NCBI RefSeq assembly: GCF_028657905.1
Contig: NZ_CP117781.1
Coordinates: forward strand, 1 to 64,000
Reading direction: 5' to 3'
Length of the DNA stretch: 64,000 nucleotides
Source: Burkholderia sp. FERM BP-3421
Lineage (GTDB): Bacteria > Pseudomonadota > Gammaproteobacteria > Burkholderiales > Burkholderiaceae
Of this stretch, positions 30,850 to 41,597 are shown piece after piece (the stretch's first letter is position 1; each line of letters starts with the position of its first letter). The position numbers and the translations under genes were made by a program. A model generated the notes under the pieces. That model ran no database searches. It saw only the letters and a program-made list of their open reading frames with translations, and had not been told where the DNA came from.

Positions 30850-31950
30850 ATGCGGCACAGCACGCCCGAAGTTTTCCCGTCTTTCTCTCCGCCCGGCGCC
30901 CGCTGGGCGGATGCTTCGTCCGCCATCATGCTGCGGCAGAAGCGCTTTTCGACGTCCAAGCTGGTCGCGCTGCTCGACGCGGCGGCCGAGGTCGGGGTCG
31001 ACCCCGCCCCAGTGCTGGCCGCCACCGGGCTCGACCGCGCGGCGCTCGCCGACCCGTTCCAGCTGACTTCCGCGCAGCAATTCCTCGACGCCGCGCGCCA
31101 CGCGGTGCGCGCCTACGGGCAGGAGGATCTCGGGATGCGGGTCGGGCAGCGCCTGCACGTGTCCAGCTACGGGATGTACGGCTACGCGCTGCTGTGCTCG
31201 GCGACCATGGCGGACGCGTTCGACACCGCGGTCAAGTACCACCAGCTCGCGAACGGGATGCTCGACATCCACTGGATCGAGGAGGACGACGCGGTGTCGT
31301 GGATCGTGCCCGCCCAGCACGCGCTGCGCCTGCCCGACATCGACGAGCGGCTGTACCGCTTCCTGATCGACCTGCAGTTCCTGGTCCACGCGACGCTGAT
31401 CCGCGAGGTGATGGGGGCGTGGTGCGCGCCGCTGCACGCGACCCTGACGTCCGCGCCGCCGCGGCACGCCGAGCAGCTCGCCGACCTGCTCGGCTGTCCG
31501 CTGCAGTTCGGCCAGCCGCAGAACCGGATCAGCTACCCGCTCGCCTGGGCGGGCCGCGCGCCCCGGCTCGCGAATCCGATCACCGCCGCCCAGCTGTCGG
31601 TGCACTGCGCGCGCATGGTCGAGGAGTTCGAGGCGCGGGCCGAGACCACCCGGCAGGTGTTCGGCGAGCTGACGCGCGTCCCCGGACGGTTTCCGGCGCT
31701 CGACGAGATCGCCGGCCTGCTCGGCATGAACGCGCGCACGCTGCGCCGTCGCCTCGACGCCGAAGGCGCGTCCTACGGCGCGCTGCTGACGAGCGTGCGG
31801 CATGCGCTCGCGCTCGACTATCTGTGCACCACCGATCTCAGCGTCGACGATATCGCGCTCGCGCTCGGCTTCAGCGACGCGGTCAGCTTCCGGCATGCGT
31901 TCAAGCGCTGGACCGGGCGGACACCGAACGAGGTGAGGGTGAGCGGATGA
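30850..31950 (+). CDS. AraC-family regulator with arabinose-binding-like N-terminal domain (OruR/ArgR type)
   Basis: A 366-aa protein. The N-terminal 200 residues match the PF12625-type ligand domain (STSKLVALLDAAAEVGVDPAPVLAATGL, SYGMYGYALLCSATMADAF). The C-terminal HTH pair is clear (DEIAGLLGMNARTLRRRLDAEG and DDIALALGFSDAVSFRHAFKRW). Relatives control catabolic or secondary-metabolism genes. The start is uncertain: ATG 30850 was chosen, with GTG 30778 and ATG 30928 as alternatives. Lying between the fadD-like gene and the acyl-CoA synthetase that ends the biosynthetic operon, it is a candidate cluster regulator. Confidence 0.85.
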   Translation: MRHSTPEVFPSFSPPGARWADASSAIMLRQKRFSTSKLVALLDAAAEVGVDPAPVLAATGLDRAALADPFQLTSAQQFLDAARHAVRAYGQEDLGMRVGQRLHVSSYGMYGYALLCSATMADAFDTAVKYHQLANGMLDIHWIEEDDAVSWIVPAQHALRLPDIDERLYRFLIDLQFLVHATLIREVMGAWCAPLHATLTSAPPRHAEQLADLLGCPLQFGQPQNRISYPLAWAGRAPRLANPITAAQLSVHCARMVEEFEARAETTRQVFGELTRVPGRFPALDEIAGLLGMNARTLRRRLDAEGASYGALLTSVRHALALDYLCTTDLSVDDIALALGFSDAVSFRHAFKRWTGRTPNEVRVSG

Positions 31951-32072
31951 GGGGTGAACGGCGAAAGGATTGGGGCGTTGAGGCGTTGGGCCGTTGAGGC
32001 ATCGACCCGTTGGGCCGCCGAACCGATAACGCTGACCGGCTCGACGGTCGAACCGCCCGGCCCCGCCGCGCG

Positions 32073-33644
32073 TCAGTTCACCTGCCGCCCGCGCCCCGCC
32101 CAATGCGGCTCGCGCAGCACCCGCTTCAGCACCTTGCCGGTCGAATTGCGCGGCAGCTGGTCGACGAAGATCACGTCGTACAGCATCTTGTAGCCGGCAA
32201 CGCGCGCGCGCGCGTGCGCGAGCACCACGGATCGGGTAAGCCCGGCGTCGCGCGCCGCCACCACGTACGCGACCGGCACCTCGCCCCAGCGCGCGTCGGG
32301 CACGCCGATGACGGCCGCCTCGGCGATGCCCGGATGGCTCAGCAGCATCTGCTCCAGCTCGGCCGGATAGATGTTCTCGCCGGCCGAGATGATCAGATCC
32401 TTGATGCGGTCGGTGATGGACAGATAACCGTCCGCGTCGAGATAGCCCGCGTCGCCCGAATGCACCCAGCCGTCGACGATCGTCTCGGCGGTCGCGTCGG
32501 GCTGTTTCCAATAGCCGAGCATGCGCGTCGAGGTGCGGAACAGGATCTCGCCGGGCTCGCCCGGCCCCAGCTCGCGGCCCGCGCGATCGACGATGCGCAC
32601 CGCCACGCCGCGCAGCGGCCGCCCCGCCGCGAGCTTGCCCGCGGAACCGAGCGCCGCGTGCTCCGACGGCGGCAGGAAGATCGCCATGTTGCTGGTCTCC
32701 GACATCCCGTAGTTCTGCGCGAAGCGGCAGCGCAGCCGCGCCTGCGCCAGTTCGAGCAACGGCGCGGGCATCGGCGAGCCGCCGTAGACCACGAGGTCCA
32801 CCGACGACAGATCGGCCTGCGCGCACCCGGGCTCCGACAGCAGGAAGCGCAGCATCGCCGGCACGAACGCGAGCTTGGTCACGCGATGCGCGACGATCGC
32901 CTCGAGCGCGGCCGCGCCGCTGAAGGCCGGCAGCACGATGCCCGTCGCGCCGTTGATGAGGCCGTGGAGCGCCCACCACAGCCCGCCGACGTGGAACGTC
33001 GGCAGCGCCAGCAGCGCGACGTCGCCGGGCCGCCAGTCGATGAATTCGTCGCCCGCGCGCACCACCTCGCGCACCAGCTCGATGAAGCCGCGATGCGCGA
33101 GCACGACGCCCTTCGGCCGCCCGCTCGTGCCGCTCGTGTACACCTGGATCACGGGCGTCTCGGGATCGCGCGGGTCCGCCGGGCGCGTGGCCGGCGCCGC
33201 GTCGCGCCACGCCGGGTACGCGAGGCAATCCGCCGCGGGCGCGCCGTCGAGCTGCACGACCGCGCGCAGCCGCGCACAGCGCGCGAGCAGGCCCGCCGCG
33301 AGCGCGGCCGAACCGGCCGTCACGAACAGCACCTCGGCCTCCGCATCGTCGACGATCCAGGCGGCCTCGTCCTCGCCCAGCTTCCAGTTGACCGGCACGA
33401 ACACCATCCCGGCGCGCGCGCAGCCGAACAGCAGCTCGTAGCTCTTCTCGCTGTCGTGGCCGACGAACGCGACGCGCGCGCCGCGCGCGAGCCCGAGCCT
33501 CGCCAGCGCGTGCGCGACCCGGTTCGCGGCCGCCGACAGCGCGGGATAGCCGAGCGCGCGGCCCTCGCTGATCAGCGCGATGCGCGACGGGTGCAGGTCG
33601 GGAATGTCGGACAGCGTGCGGGTGGCGTCGTAGGCGTCGATCAT
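32073..33644 (-). CDS. Acyl-CoA synthetase / AMP-dependent ligase, last gene of the biosynthetic operon
   Basis: A 523-aa ANL enzyme with P-loop VYTSGTSGRPKGVV, A5 NYGMSETSNMA, hinge WVHSGDAGYLDADGYLSITDRIKDL and catalytic Lys in LPRNSTGKVLKRVL. The FadD13-like layout points to a short or branched acyl acid, or an aryl acid, as substrate. I chose ATG 33644 because GAGG lies 9 nt upstream and the gene then begins 4 nt after the PKS stop; a TTG at 33662 would overlap it. The cluster has a condensation domain but no NRPS adenylation domain, so this ligase could activate the missing building block (inference). Confidence 0.88.
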   Translation of the reverse strand: MIDAYDATRTLSDIPDLHPSRIALISEGRALGYPALSAAANRVAHALARLGLARGARVAFVGHDSEKSYELLFGCARAGMVFVPVNWKLGEDEAAWIVDDAEAEVLFVTAGSAALAAGLLARCARLRAVVQLDGAPAADCLAYPAWRDAAPATRPADPRDPETPVIQVYTSGTSGRPKGVVLAHRGFIELVREVVRAGDEFIDWRPGDVALLALPTFHVGGLWWALHGLINGATGIVLPAFSGAAALEAIVAHRVTKLAFVPAMLRFLLSEPGCAQADLSSVDLVVYGGSPMPAPLLELAQARLRCRFAQNYGMSETSNMAIFLPPSEHAALGSAGKLAAGRPLRGVAVRIVDRAGRELGPGEPGEILFRTSTRMLGYWKQPDATAETIVDGWVHSGDAGYLDADGYLSITDRIKDLIISAGENIYPAELEQMLLSHPGIAEAAVIGVPDARWGEVPVAYVVAARDAGLTRSVVLAHARARVAGYKMLYDVIFVDQLPRNSTGKVLKRVLREPHWAGRGRQVN

Positions 33645-33648
33645 CGGG

Positions 33649-36600
33649 TCATCCTCGTTCAAGGTCGTGGCACAGCGCGCTCACCGCGTCGGCGAGCCGC
33701 GCCGCGGCGTCGGTATGCAGGTTGTGGCCGCCGTCGAGCGTGACGCTCGCGCCGCGCGGCAGCGCGAGGTCGGGCGCGACCAGCACCGGGGTGCCCGCGA
33801 ATTCGCTCGCGCGGCCGTAGAAACGCGTCGACGGCATCGCGAGCCGGCCCAGCACCGCGAGATAGTCGGCCTGGCTGCACTGCGGATCGACGCCGAGCGG
33901 GTTGCGCAGCCGCGCGTCCCAGCGCCAGCTGACGCCGCCCGCCACGTCGCGCGCGATGCGCCGCGCGAGCGCCTCCGCGAGCGACGCGTCGAGCGCCGGG
34001 TGGCGCAGCAGCAGCATGCGCGCGGCCGACGCGAGGTCCGGATAGACCGGATGCGCGGGCGCGTCCGTCAGGTAGCGCAGATCCTGCGCCAGACGCTCGA
34101 CCGGATCGGCGGCCTCGCGCAGCGACGGCGCGACCGGCTCGACCAGCACCAGGTGCGCGATCGCACCGGGCCGCAGCGCCGCGCCCAGCGCGGCGGCGAT
34201 CGAGCCGAGCGAGTGGCCCGCCAGCACCACGCGCCGGCCCGCGCCCGCGACGTGGTCGAGCACCGCGAGCAGATCCGCGACGAATTCGGCCATGCTCGGC
34301 GGCGGCGCGCCCGGCGGCGCGCCAAGCGGACCGTGGCCGCGCAGGTCCGGCGCGACCACGCCGACGCCCGTCGCCGCGAGCGCCTGCGCGAACGGCGCCC
34401 AGATCGCGCCCTGGTCGAGGATCCCGTGCACGCAGACGATCTGCATCGGCGCGACGGCGGAACCCCAGCGGCACAAGCCGATGCGACGGCCGTCGAGGTC
34501 CAGGCGGGTGTCGCTCATCGAGGCCAGCGGGGCCGGCGCGGGTTCGCGCGGGGCGGCGGGCAGCCGCGCGCCGCGCGCCTCGGCGCGGTCGCGCCCGGCC
34601 GTCGGATCATGCTCGCCCGGCAGGTCGCGCGCGCCCGGCGCATCCTGCGCATCGGCCGGCTGCCCCGCGGCGCGCGCGCCCTGCCCGTCGGCCGCGTCAT
34701 GCCCGGCGACGGCGCCCGCCTCACCCCGCCCGCCCTCGCCGAGCGCGAGCCCGGCAAGGCGCGCGGCGAGCCCTTCGAGCGTCGGCTGCTCGACGAGCAG
34801 CTTCGGACCGAGCTTGCAGCCCAGCCGCGCTTCGAGGCGATGATTGAGTTCCACCACCATCAGCGAATCGATGCCGAGCTCGCGCAGCGGCTGGCCCAGG
34901 TCGATCAATTCCGCCGCGCCGCCCGTCACGTCCGCCAGCAGCGCGCGCAGCGCCGTCGCGACGAGCCCCGCGCGCGCGTCGGCCGGCGCGGCGCGCAACT
35001 GCTTCGCGAGCGCGCCGTCCTCGCGGGCGGCCGCGCTCGCCGCGCGCCGCCCGAGCAGCGCGTAGAACGGCGCATCGCCCGTCGTCGGCAGGCTGCCGAG
35101 AAAGCGCGGCCACGCGACGTCCGCCACGACCGCGTGGGTGTCCGCGCCGAGCAGGAACGCGAACACGTCGAGCGCGTCGCCGGCCGGCAGCCGCGCCACG
35201 CCGAGCGCGTCGAAGCGCGCGCGGTTCGCGTCGCGGGCGCGCTCGGCCATCCCCGCGTCGTCCCACGGCCCCCAGCCGATGCAGGTCGCGGGCAGGCCCT
35301 GCGCGTGGCGATAGCGCGCGAGCGCATCGACGCAGGCGTTCGCCGCCGCGTAGTTCGCCTGCCCCGGCGCGCCCGTGACCGACGCGATCGACGAGAACAG
35401 CACGAACCAGTCGAGCGCGCGCGCCGCGGTCGCCTCGTGCAGATGCCACGCGCCCGCCAGCTTCGGCGCGAGCACGCGCGCGAAGCGCGCCCAGTCGAGG
35501 TTGGCGAGCGTCGCGTCGTCGAGCGCGCCCGCCGCGTGCACGACCCCGCCGAGCGGCGGCCCGTCCGCGTCGATGCGCCGGAACCCGGCCGCGACGCTCG
35601 CGGCATCCGTCACGTCCATCTCCAGCGCCTCGAAGCGCACCGCCGGATAGCGCGTGCGCCAGGCGTCCAGCGCGGCCGGGTCCGCGCGCCGCCCCGCGAC
35701 GACGAGGTCGCGCGCGCCCTCGTCGGCCAGCCGCGCGACGAGCCGCCGGCCCAGCGCGCCGAAGCCGCCCGTCACCAGATAGCGGCGGTCAGCGCGCACC
35801 GGCCGGGCTGTGTCCGGCGCGGCCGCCAGATCCAGCACGACCTTGCCGACCTGACGCGCCTGCGCGAGATGACGGAACGCCGCCTCGGCCTGCGCGATCG
35901 GAAAGGTCCGCACGGGCAGCGGGCGCAACTCGCCCGCCTCGAAGCCGTGCGCGACCGCATCGAGCAGATCCGCCTGCAGCCCGCCCGCCGTGTCGTCCAG
36001 CTCGCCGAGATCGAAGGCCGCATAGGCGATGTCGGGCCGGTAGGCCTGCATGCGCGCCGCATCCCAGATGTCGATCTTGCCGATCTCGACGAAGCGGCCG
36101 CCCGGCGCGAGCACATCCGCGCTGCGCGGGATGAACGCGCCGCCGAGGCTGTTCAGCACGACGTCGACGCCGCGCCCGTCGGTCACGCGCCGCAGTTCGT
36201 CGGCGAAGTCGAGCGTGCGCGAGTGCATCACGTGCGCGACGCCCTGCGCCTTCAGCGCCGCCCACTTCGACGGGCTCGCGGTGCCGTACACGGTCGCGCC
36301 GGCGCGGCGCGCGATCTGCAACGCCGCCTGCCCGACGCCGCCCGCGCACGCGTGCACCAGCACGCGCTCGCCGGGCCGCACGCGCGCGAGCCGTTCCAGC
36401 GCATGAATCGCGGTCATGAAAACGGTCGGCAGCGCGGCGGCCTCGGCGGGCGTCAGGCCGCGCGGCACCGGACGCACGAGGCGCGCATCGGCGTTCACGT
36501 AGGCGGCGAGCGCCGACGGCGCCATCGCGAACACCACGTCGCCCGGCGCGAATCCGGTCACGCCCGCGCCGAGCCGCGCGATCCGGCCCGCGCACTCGAA

Positions 36601-39600
36601 GCCGAGCGGCTGGTCGAGCGCGCGCCGGATGCCGCGGCCTTCGCTGAACGCCTGCAGCATCCCGAGGCTGAACAGCACGTCCTTGAAGTTGACGGCCCCC
36701 GCCTGCACCTCGATCTCGACTTCGCCCGGGCCGGGCGCGGGCCGCGCGCAGCCGAGCAGCGCCAGCGCATCGAGGCCGCCGTAGCGCAGCGCGCGCAGCC
36801 GGAACGGGCCGGCCGGCCGCGCGAGCCCCGGCCGGAACGGCGACGCCTTGAGCGGGCCGAGCCGCGCCACGCTGCGGCGACCCTGCCGATAGGCGCTCGA
36901 CGGCTCCGCGTCCGGCGCGAGCAGATCGTCGGCGAAGCCGGGCGGCAGGCCGGTTTCCCCGGGCGGCAGATCGACGCACGCGCACGCGAGCGCCGGGCAT
37001 TCGAGCGCCACGCTGCGCGCGAAACCCCACAGCAGCGCGTGGGCGGGATGCGTCGGACCTTGTTCGTCGACCCGCTGCGCGCCGCGCGTGACGAACCACA
37101 GGCGCGGCCCGGCCGCCGTCGCGCGCTCCGCCAGCGCCTGCGCGAGCAGCAGCGCGCCCGCGCCGAGCGCGGGGTCCGCCAGGGCGGCCGGCGCGCCGGC
37201 CTCGGCCGCGTCGGCGGCCGACAGGTGCACCACGCCCGCGAACGGCACGCCCGCCGCGTCGAAGCGCAGCGCGAACAACTGCCGCCAGTCGCCGCAGGTC
37301 ATGCCTTCCGCCTCGGCCGCGCCGACCCGCACGACCTGCGCGCCGCGCGCCTCGAACTGCGCGGCCGCCGCGGCCGCAGCCGCGTCGCCGAGCACGAGCC
37401 AGCCGCCGTGCGCCGCCACGGGCGGCAATTCGGCTGCGCGCGCCGGGCGGGTCTGCCAGTTCACCTCGTACAGCAGGTCGCGCCAGTCCGCGGTCGCGAA
37501 CTGCAGCGCGCGCCGCTCGACCGGCACCGCCTCCAGGCCGTCGATGGCCGCGATCAGGCCACCGTCGTCGGCGATCAGGCGCAGGTCGGCCACGACCCGC
37601 GCGGGCGCGTCGTCGCGCGGCGCGCGCAGCGTCGCATGGCACCAGAACGCGGCGGGCGTCGCGCGCGGCGCCCACACGCGTTCGATCGACACCGGCAGGT
37701 AGGCCGTCTCGCCCCCCGGCGCGCCAACGATCGCGCCCACCGCCTGGAAACAGCCGTCGAGCAGCGGCGGCGCGAGCAGGTAGCCGGGGTCCGGCGCGAC
37801 GTCGGCGGCGATCCGCGCGAGCACCGCCCGCGCGTCGGCGCGCCGCGACAGCGCGCGCACGCAGCGGTAGCCCGGGCCGTAGGCCAGGCCGAGCGCCGCG
37901 TAGTCGGCATAGAACGCGTCGACCGGCAGCGTTTCGCCCGATGCGTCGAAGCTGGCGCGCAACGCGCCGAGATCGGGGTTCGCGACCGGCGCGCACGGCG
38001 CGCCGAGACGCGCGCCGGCATGCGCGCGCCAGCCGGCCCCGGGCTCGTCCGCGCGCCGGCTGAACACGCGCAGGTCGTGGCCGCCGTCGCCGCGCCGCGT
38101 GGCGAGCGTTTGCAGCACGGTGCGCCGCGCGGGCGGGAACACGAGCGCCTGACTGATCGACAGCGCGTCGAGCGCGGGCGGCGTCTCCGGATACAGCGTC
38201 GAGGCGACCCGCAGCGCGAGATCGACATAGGCCGCGCCCGGCATCACGATGCGCTCGTAGACGCGGTGGTCGCGCACCTCGCGCGGATCGGGCGACGCCT
38301 GGTACAGGCACTCGCCGTCGGCCAGCGCGGCGGTCGGCAGGCGCGCGCCGAGCAGCGGGTGCGCATGCGCCTCGTCAGGCCCGGCGTCGGTCTCGCTGCC
38401 CGCGCGGGCAGCCGATGCGGTCGCAGCCGGCAACCAGTGGCGACGCCGTTCGAACGGGTAGGCCGGCAGCGCGCACGCGCGCCGCGCGGCCGGCGCGATG
38501 CGCCCCGCCTCGCGCCAGTCGAACGTCGCGCCGGCCGCATACAGCTCGCCGAGCGCGCCCACGAGCGTCGTCCAGTCGTCGCCGCGCCGCCGCAGGCTGC
38601 TGACCGCGCGCACCGGCCGGCCCGCGAGCGTGTCGCGCGCGAGCGCGGTCAGCGTCGCGCCGGGGCCGATCTCGATCAGGAGGTTCACGCCATCGGCCGC
38701 GAGCCGTTCGAGCGCCGCGTGAAAATCGACGGGCGCGCCGACCTGCGCGACCCAGTACGCGGGATCGCCCACCGCGTCCGCCGCGCCCGCCCCCGTCACC
38801 GTCGAGACGAATTCGAGCGACGGCGGAGCCTATCGAACCCGGGCCGCCGCCTGCCCGAATGCGTCGAGCATCGGCCTCATCAGCGGCGAGTGAAACGCAT
38901 GCGATACGTCGAGCGGCGTCGTCACCACCGCGTGCCGCGCCGCGAGCCGCGCGCAGGCTTCCTGCAGCGGCCCGCTCGCGCCCGACAGCACGAGCTGCGT
39001 GGGCGCGTTGTACGCGGCGATCGCGACCGGCTCCGCCAGACCGGCCAAGGCGGCCTCGACCTGCGCGCGCGACGCGCCCGCCACCGCGACCATCGCGCCG
39101 CCCGCCGGCAGCGCCTGCATCAGCCGGCCGCGCGCCGCCACGAGCCGCGCCGCGTCGTCGAGCCCGAGCACGCCGGCGATGCACGCCGCCGCGAATTCGC
39201 CGATGCTGTGGCCCGCCACCGCGACGGGCGTCGCGCCCCATTGCAGCCACAGCCGCGCGAGCGCGTATTCGAGCGCGAACAGCGCGGGCTGCGTGTAGCG
39301 CGTCTGCGCGAGCAGCGCCGTGTCGGCGCCCCACATCACGTCGCGCAGCGGTCGGTCCAGTTCGCCCGCGAACGCGGCCTCGCATGCGTCGAACGCCGCG
39401 CGAAACGCCGGATGGCGACGGTACAGCCCCTCGCCCATGCCCGGGTACTGCGCGCCCTGCCCGGTGAACAGGAACGCGATGCGCGGCGTCGCGAACGCGG
39501 CCGCGTCAGGCGCGGCGGTGCGCGCCGCCTGCGCGTCGAGCTGCGCGGCCAATCCGGCCGCGTCGGGCGCGACCACCGCGAGCCGATGGCGCAGATGCGC

Positions 39601-41181
39601 GCGGCCGGTCGCGGCGGCATGGCACAGCGCATCGAGTTCATCGTCCCCGCCGTCCCGCACGCGGGCCGCGTAACGCGCCGCGAGCACGCGCAGCGCGGCA
39701 TCGCTGCGCGCCGACACGCACAGCAGATGAAGCGGCGGTGCGGCCGGCGGCGGCGCGGCCTCTCCCGGCTCCGGCTCCGGCGCGGGCGGCGCCTCCACGA
39801 CGACATGCGCGTTGGTCCCGCTGAAGCCGAAGCTGCTGACACCGCCGATCCGGCGCGCATCCGGCCACGGCGTCGCGGCGCGCGCGATCGCGAACGGCAG
39901 CCGATCCCACGGCACATGCGGATTCAGTTCACCGAGATGCGGGTAGCCGGGAATCACGCCGCGCCCGAGCGCGAGCACGAGCTTGATGAGCCCCGCGATC
40001 CCCGCCGCGACTTCGAGATGCCCGATCAGCGACTTGACCGCCCCAAGGTACAGCGGCGGCGCGCCGGCGCGGTCCGCGCCGAACACCTCGCCCAGCGCGC
40101 CGAGTTCGATCGGGTCGCCGAGCGCAGTGCCCGTGCCGTGGGTCTCGACATACGCGATCTCGCGCGGCGCGAGCCCCGCGTTCGCGAGCGCCCGGCGAAT
40201 CAGCGCCGCCTGCGCGGGCCCGTTCGGCACGGTCAGGCCGCCGCTCGCGCCGTCCTGGTTGATCGCGCTGCCGCGGATCACCGCGTGGATCCGGTCGCCG
40301 TCCGCGCGGGCGCGCGCGAGCGGCTTCAGCACCAGCATCGCCGCGCCCTCGGCGCGTACGTAACCGTTCGCGCGCGCGTCGAAGGAATGGCAGCGCCCGT
40401 CCGGCGACATCATGCGCGCCTTCGAGAACGCGATCGTCGCCTCGGGCGCGAGCAGCAGGTTGGCGCTGCCGACCAGCGCGAACCCGCATTCGCCGCGCCG
40501 CAGGCTCTCCACCGCCTGATGCACCGCGACGAGCGCCGACGAGCACGCGGTATCGATCGACATGCACGGCCCCGTCAGCCCGAACGTGTACGCGAGGCGG
40601 CCCGCGGCGACGCTCGGCGCGTTGCCGGTGCCCCAGTATGCATTCGCGCCGGCCGGATCGGCGAGCGCAAGCCGGCCGTAGTCGGACGCGCAGATGCCGA
40701 TGAACACGCCGCCCGCGCGGCCGTCGAGCGTGTCGGGCGGAATCGCCGCGTCCTCGAACGCGGCCCACGCGAGTTCGAGCAGCAGGCGCTGCTGCGGGTC
40801 CATGAGCGCCGCCTCGCGCGGCGTGATGCCGAAGAACGCCGCGTCGAAGCAGTCGACCCCGTCGATGAAGCCGCCGTGCCGCGTGACGAGCCGGCCCGGC
40901 GCGTCCGGATCGGCCGCGTACAGCGCGTCGGCGTCCCAGCGTTCGGGCGGCACCATGGTGATCGCATCGCGCCCCGCCTCCAGCAGGGACCAGAAGGCGT
41001 CCAGGCCGTCCGCGCCCGGCAGCCGGCACGCGATGCCGACGATCGCGATCGGCTCGGACGCGCGCCGTGCGTGCGCGTCCAGGTCCGCTTCGAGTCTGCG
41101 GATGAGTTTCAGCGCCTGCCTGAGGTCCTGCTGGTCCGTGCGGGTCATGGGTTCGTCCGGCGGAATGGGAGCCGCGGTCAC
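33649..41181 (-). pseudogene. Type I PKS KS-AT-(stop)-DH-ER-KR-ACP-TE with in-frame amber codon
   Basis: A 2511-codon gene for a fully reducing module plus release. KS about residues 42-470 (DTACSSAL, THGTGT, KSLIGH); AT 580-890 (GHSIGEF; HAFH, so malonyl-CoA); DH from about 940 with His 972 (DHRVYERIVMP, the motif Gly replaced by Glu) and LDGCFQ; ER about 1460-1790 (VHACAGGVGQAA); KR about 1800-2030 (GGFGALG, catalytic Ser/Tyr in SSIASVTGAPGQANYA); ACP near 2100 (GIDSLMVVEL); alpha/beta-hydrolase TE 2220-2510 (GHSLG). Codon 784 (38832-38830) is TAG, in frame, within the AT; the frame is open on both sides. A Tyr is expected there, one base away. The start is a GTG overlapping the preceding stop (GTGA); ATG 41148 is possible. 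As read, the AT tail, DH, ER, KR, ACP and TE are lost. Confidence 0.92.
38830..38832 (-). other. In-frame TAG stop within the AT domain
   Basis: On the coding strand the order is GTT CGA TAG GCT CCG CCG TCG CTC GAA TTC. The downstream codons continue the AT core strand (SLEFVSTVTG) in the same frame, so this is a nonsense codon and not a frameshift. Confidence 0.9.
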
Positions 41182-41597
41182 AGGTCGTACTTGCGCAGCG
41201 TGCGCGCGAGCGCCGCATCGAGATCCTCGTCATCGTCCTCGCCGTCCGGCGCGTCGCGCGCGGCGGCAGCCCCTGCCGGCGGCGCGGCCGCCGCCACCCC
41301 GAACAGCCGTTCCACCACGAACGCCGCGAGCCGCTCCGGCGTCGGATGATCGAAGAACAAGGTGGTCGGCAGCACGCAGCCGAGCGCCTCGTCGAGATCC
41401 TCCTTCAATTCGAGCGCGCGCCGCGAATCGATGCCGAGCGCGGCGAAGCGCGCCTGCGCGTCGAGCGATTCGTGCGGATCGAGCGCGAGCGCCTCGCGCA
41501 GCGCGCCGAGCACGTGGTCGACCACGAGCGCGCGCCGCAGCGGCGCGGCCGCGGCCTCGATGCGCCGGCGCAGCGCGAGCGGAGCGGCGGCGCTCAT
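41178..41597 (-). CDS. Stand-alone acyl/peptidyl carrier protein (139 aa)
   Basis: A carrier domain with the phosphopantetheine site GIDSRRALEL (S58), followed by the helix II/III segment LGCVLPTTLFFDHPTPERLA. It has about 25 extra N-terminal residues and an acidic C-terminal tail ending LARTLRKYDL, of the kind used for docking. Its ATG overlaps the stop of the ACP-AMT-C gene by 4 nt, and its stop overlaps the PKS GTG start. It sits where a downstream T domain for the condensation domain would be expected and so probably holds the acceptor or the condensed product. Confidence 0.88.
   Translation of the reverse strand: MSAAAPLALRRRIEAAAAPLRRALVVDHVLGALREALALDPHESLDAQARFAALGIDSRRALELKEDLDEALGCVLPTTLFFDHPTPERLAAFVVERLFGVAAAAPPAGAAAARDAPDGEDDDEDLDAALARTLRKYDL

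Noticed and set aside
33667..41349. 2560-codon plus-strand frame opposite the PKS
   Set aside because: Arg/Ala/Gln-rich shadow of the minus-strand PKS caused by high GC at third positions; no domains.
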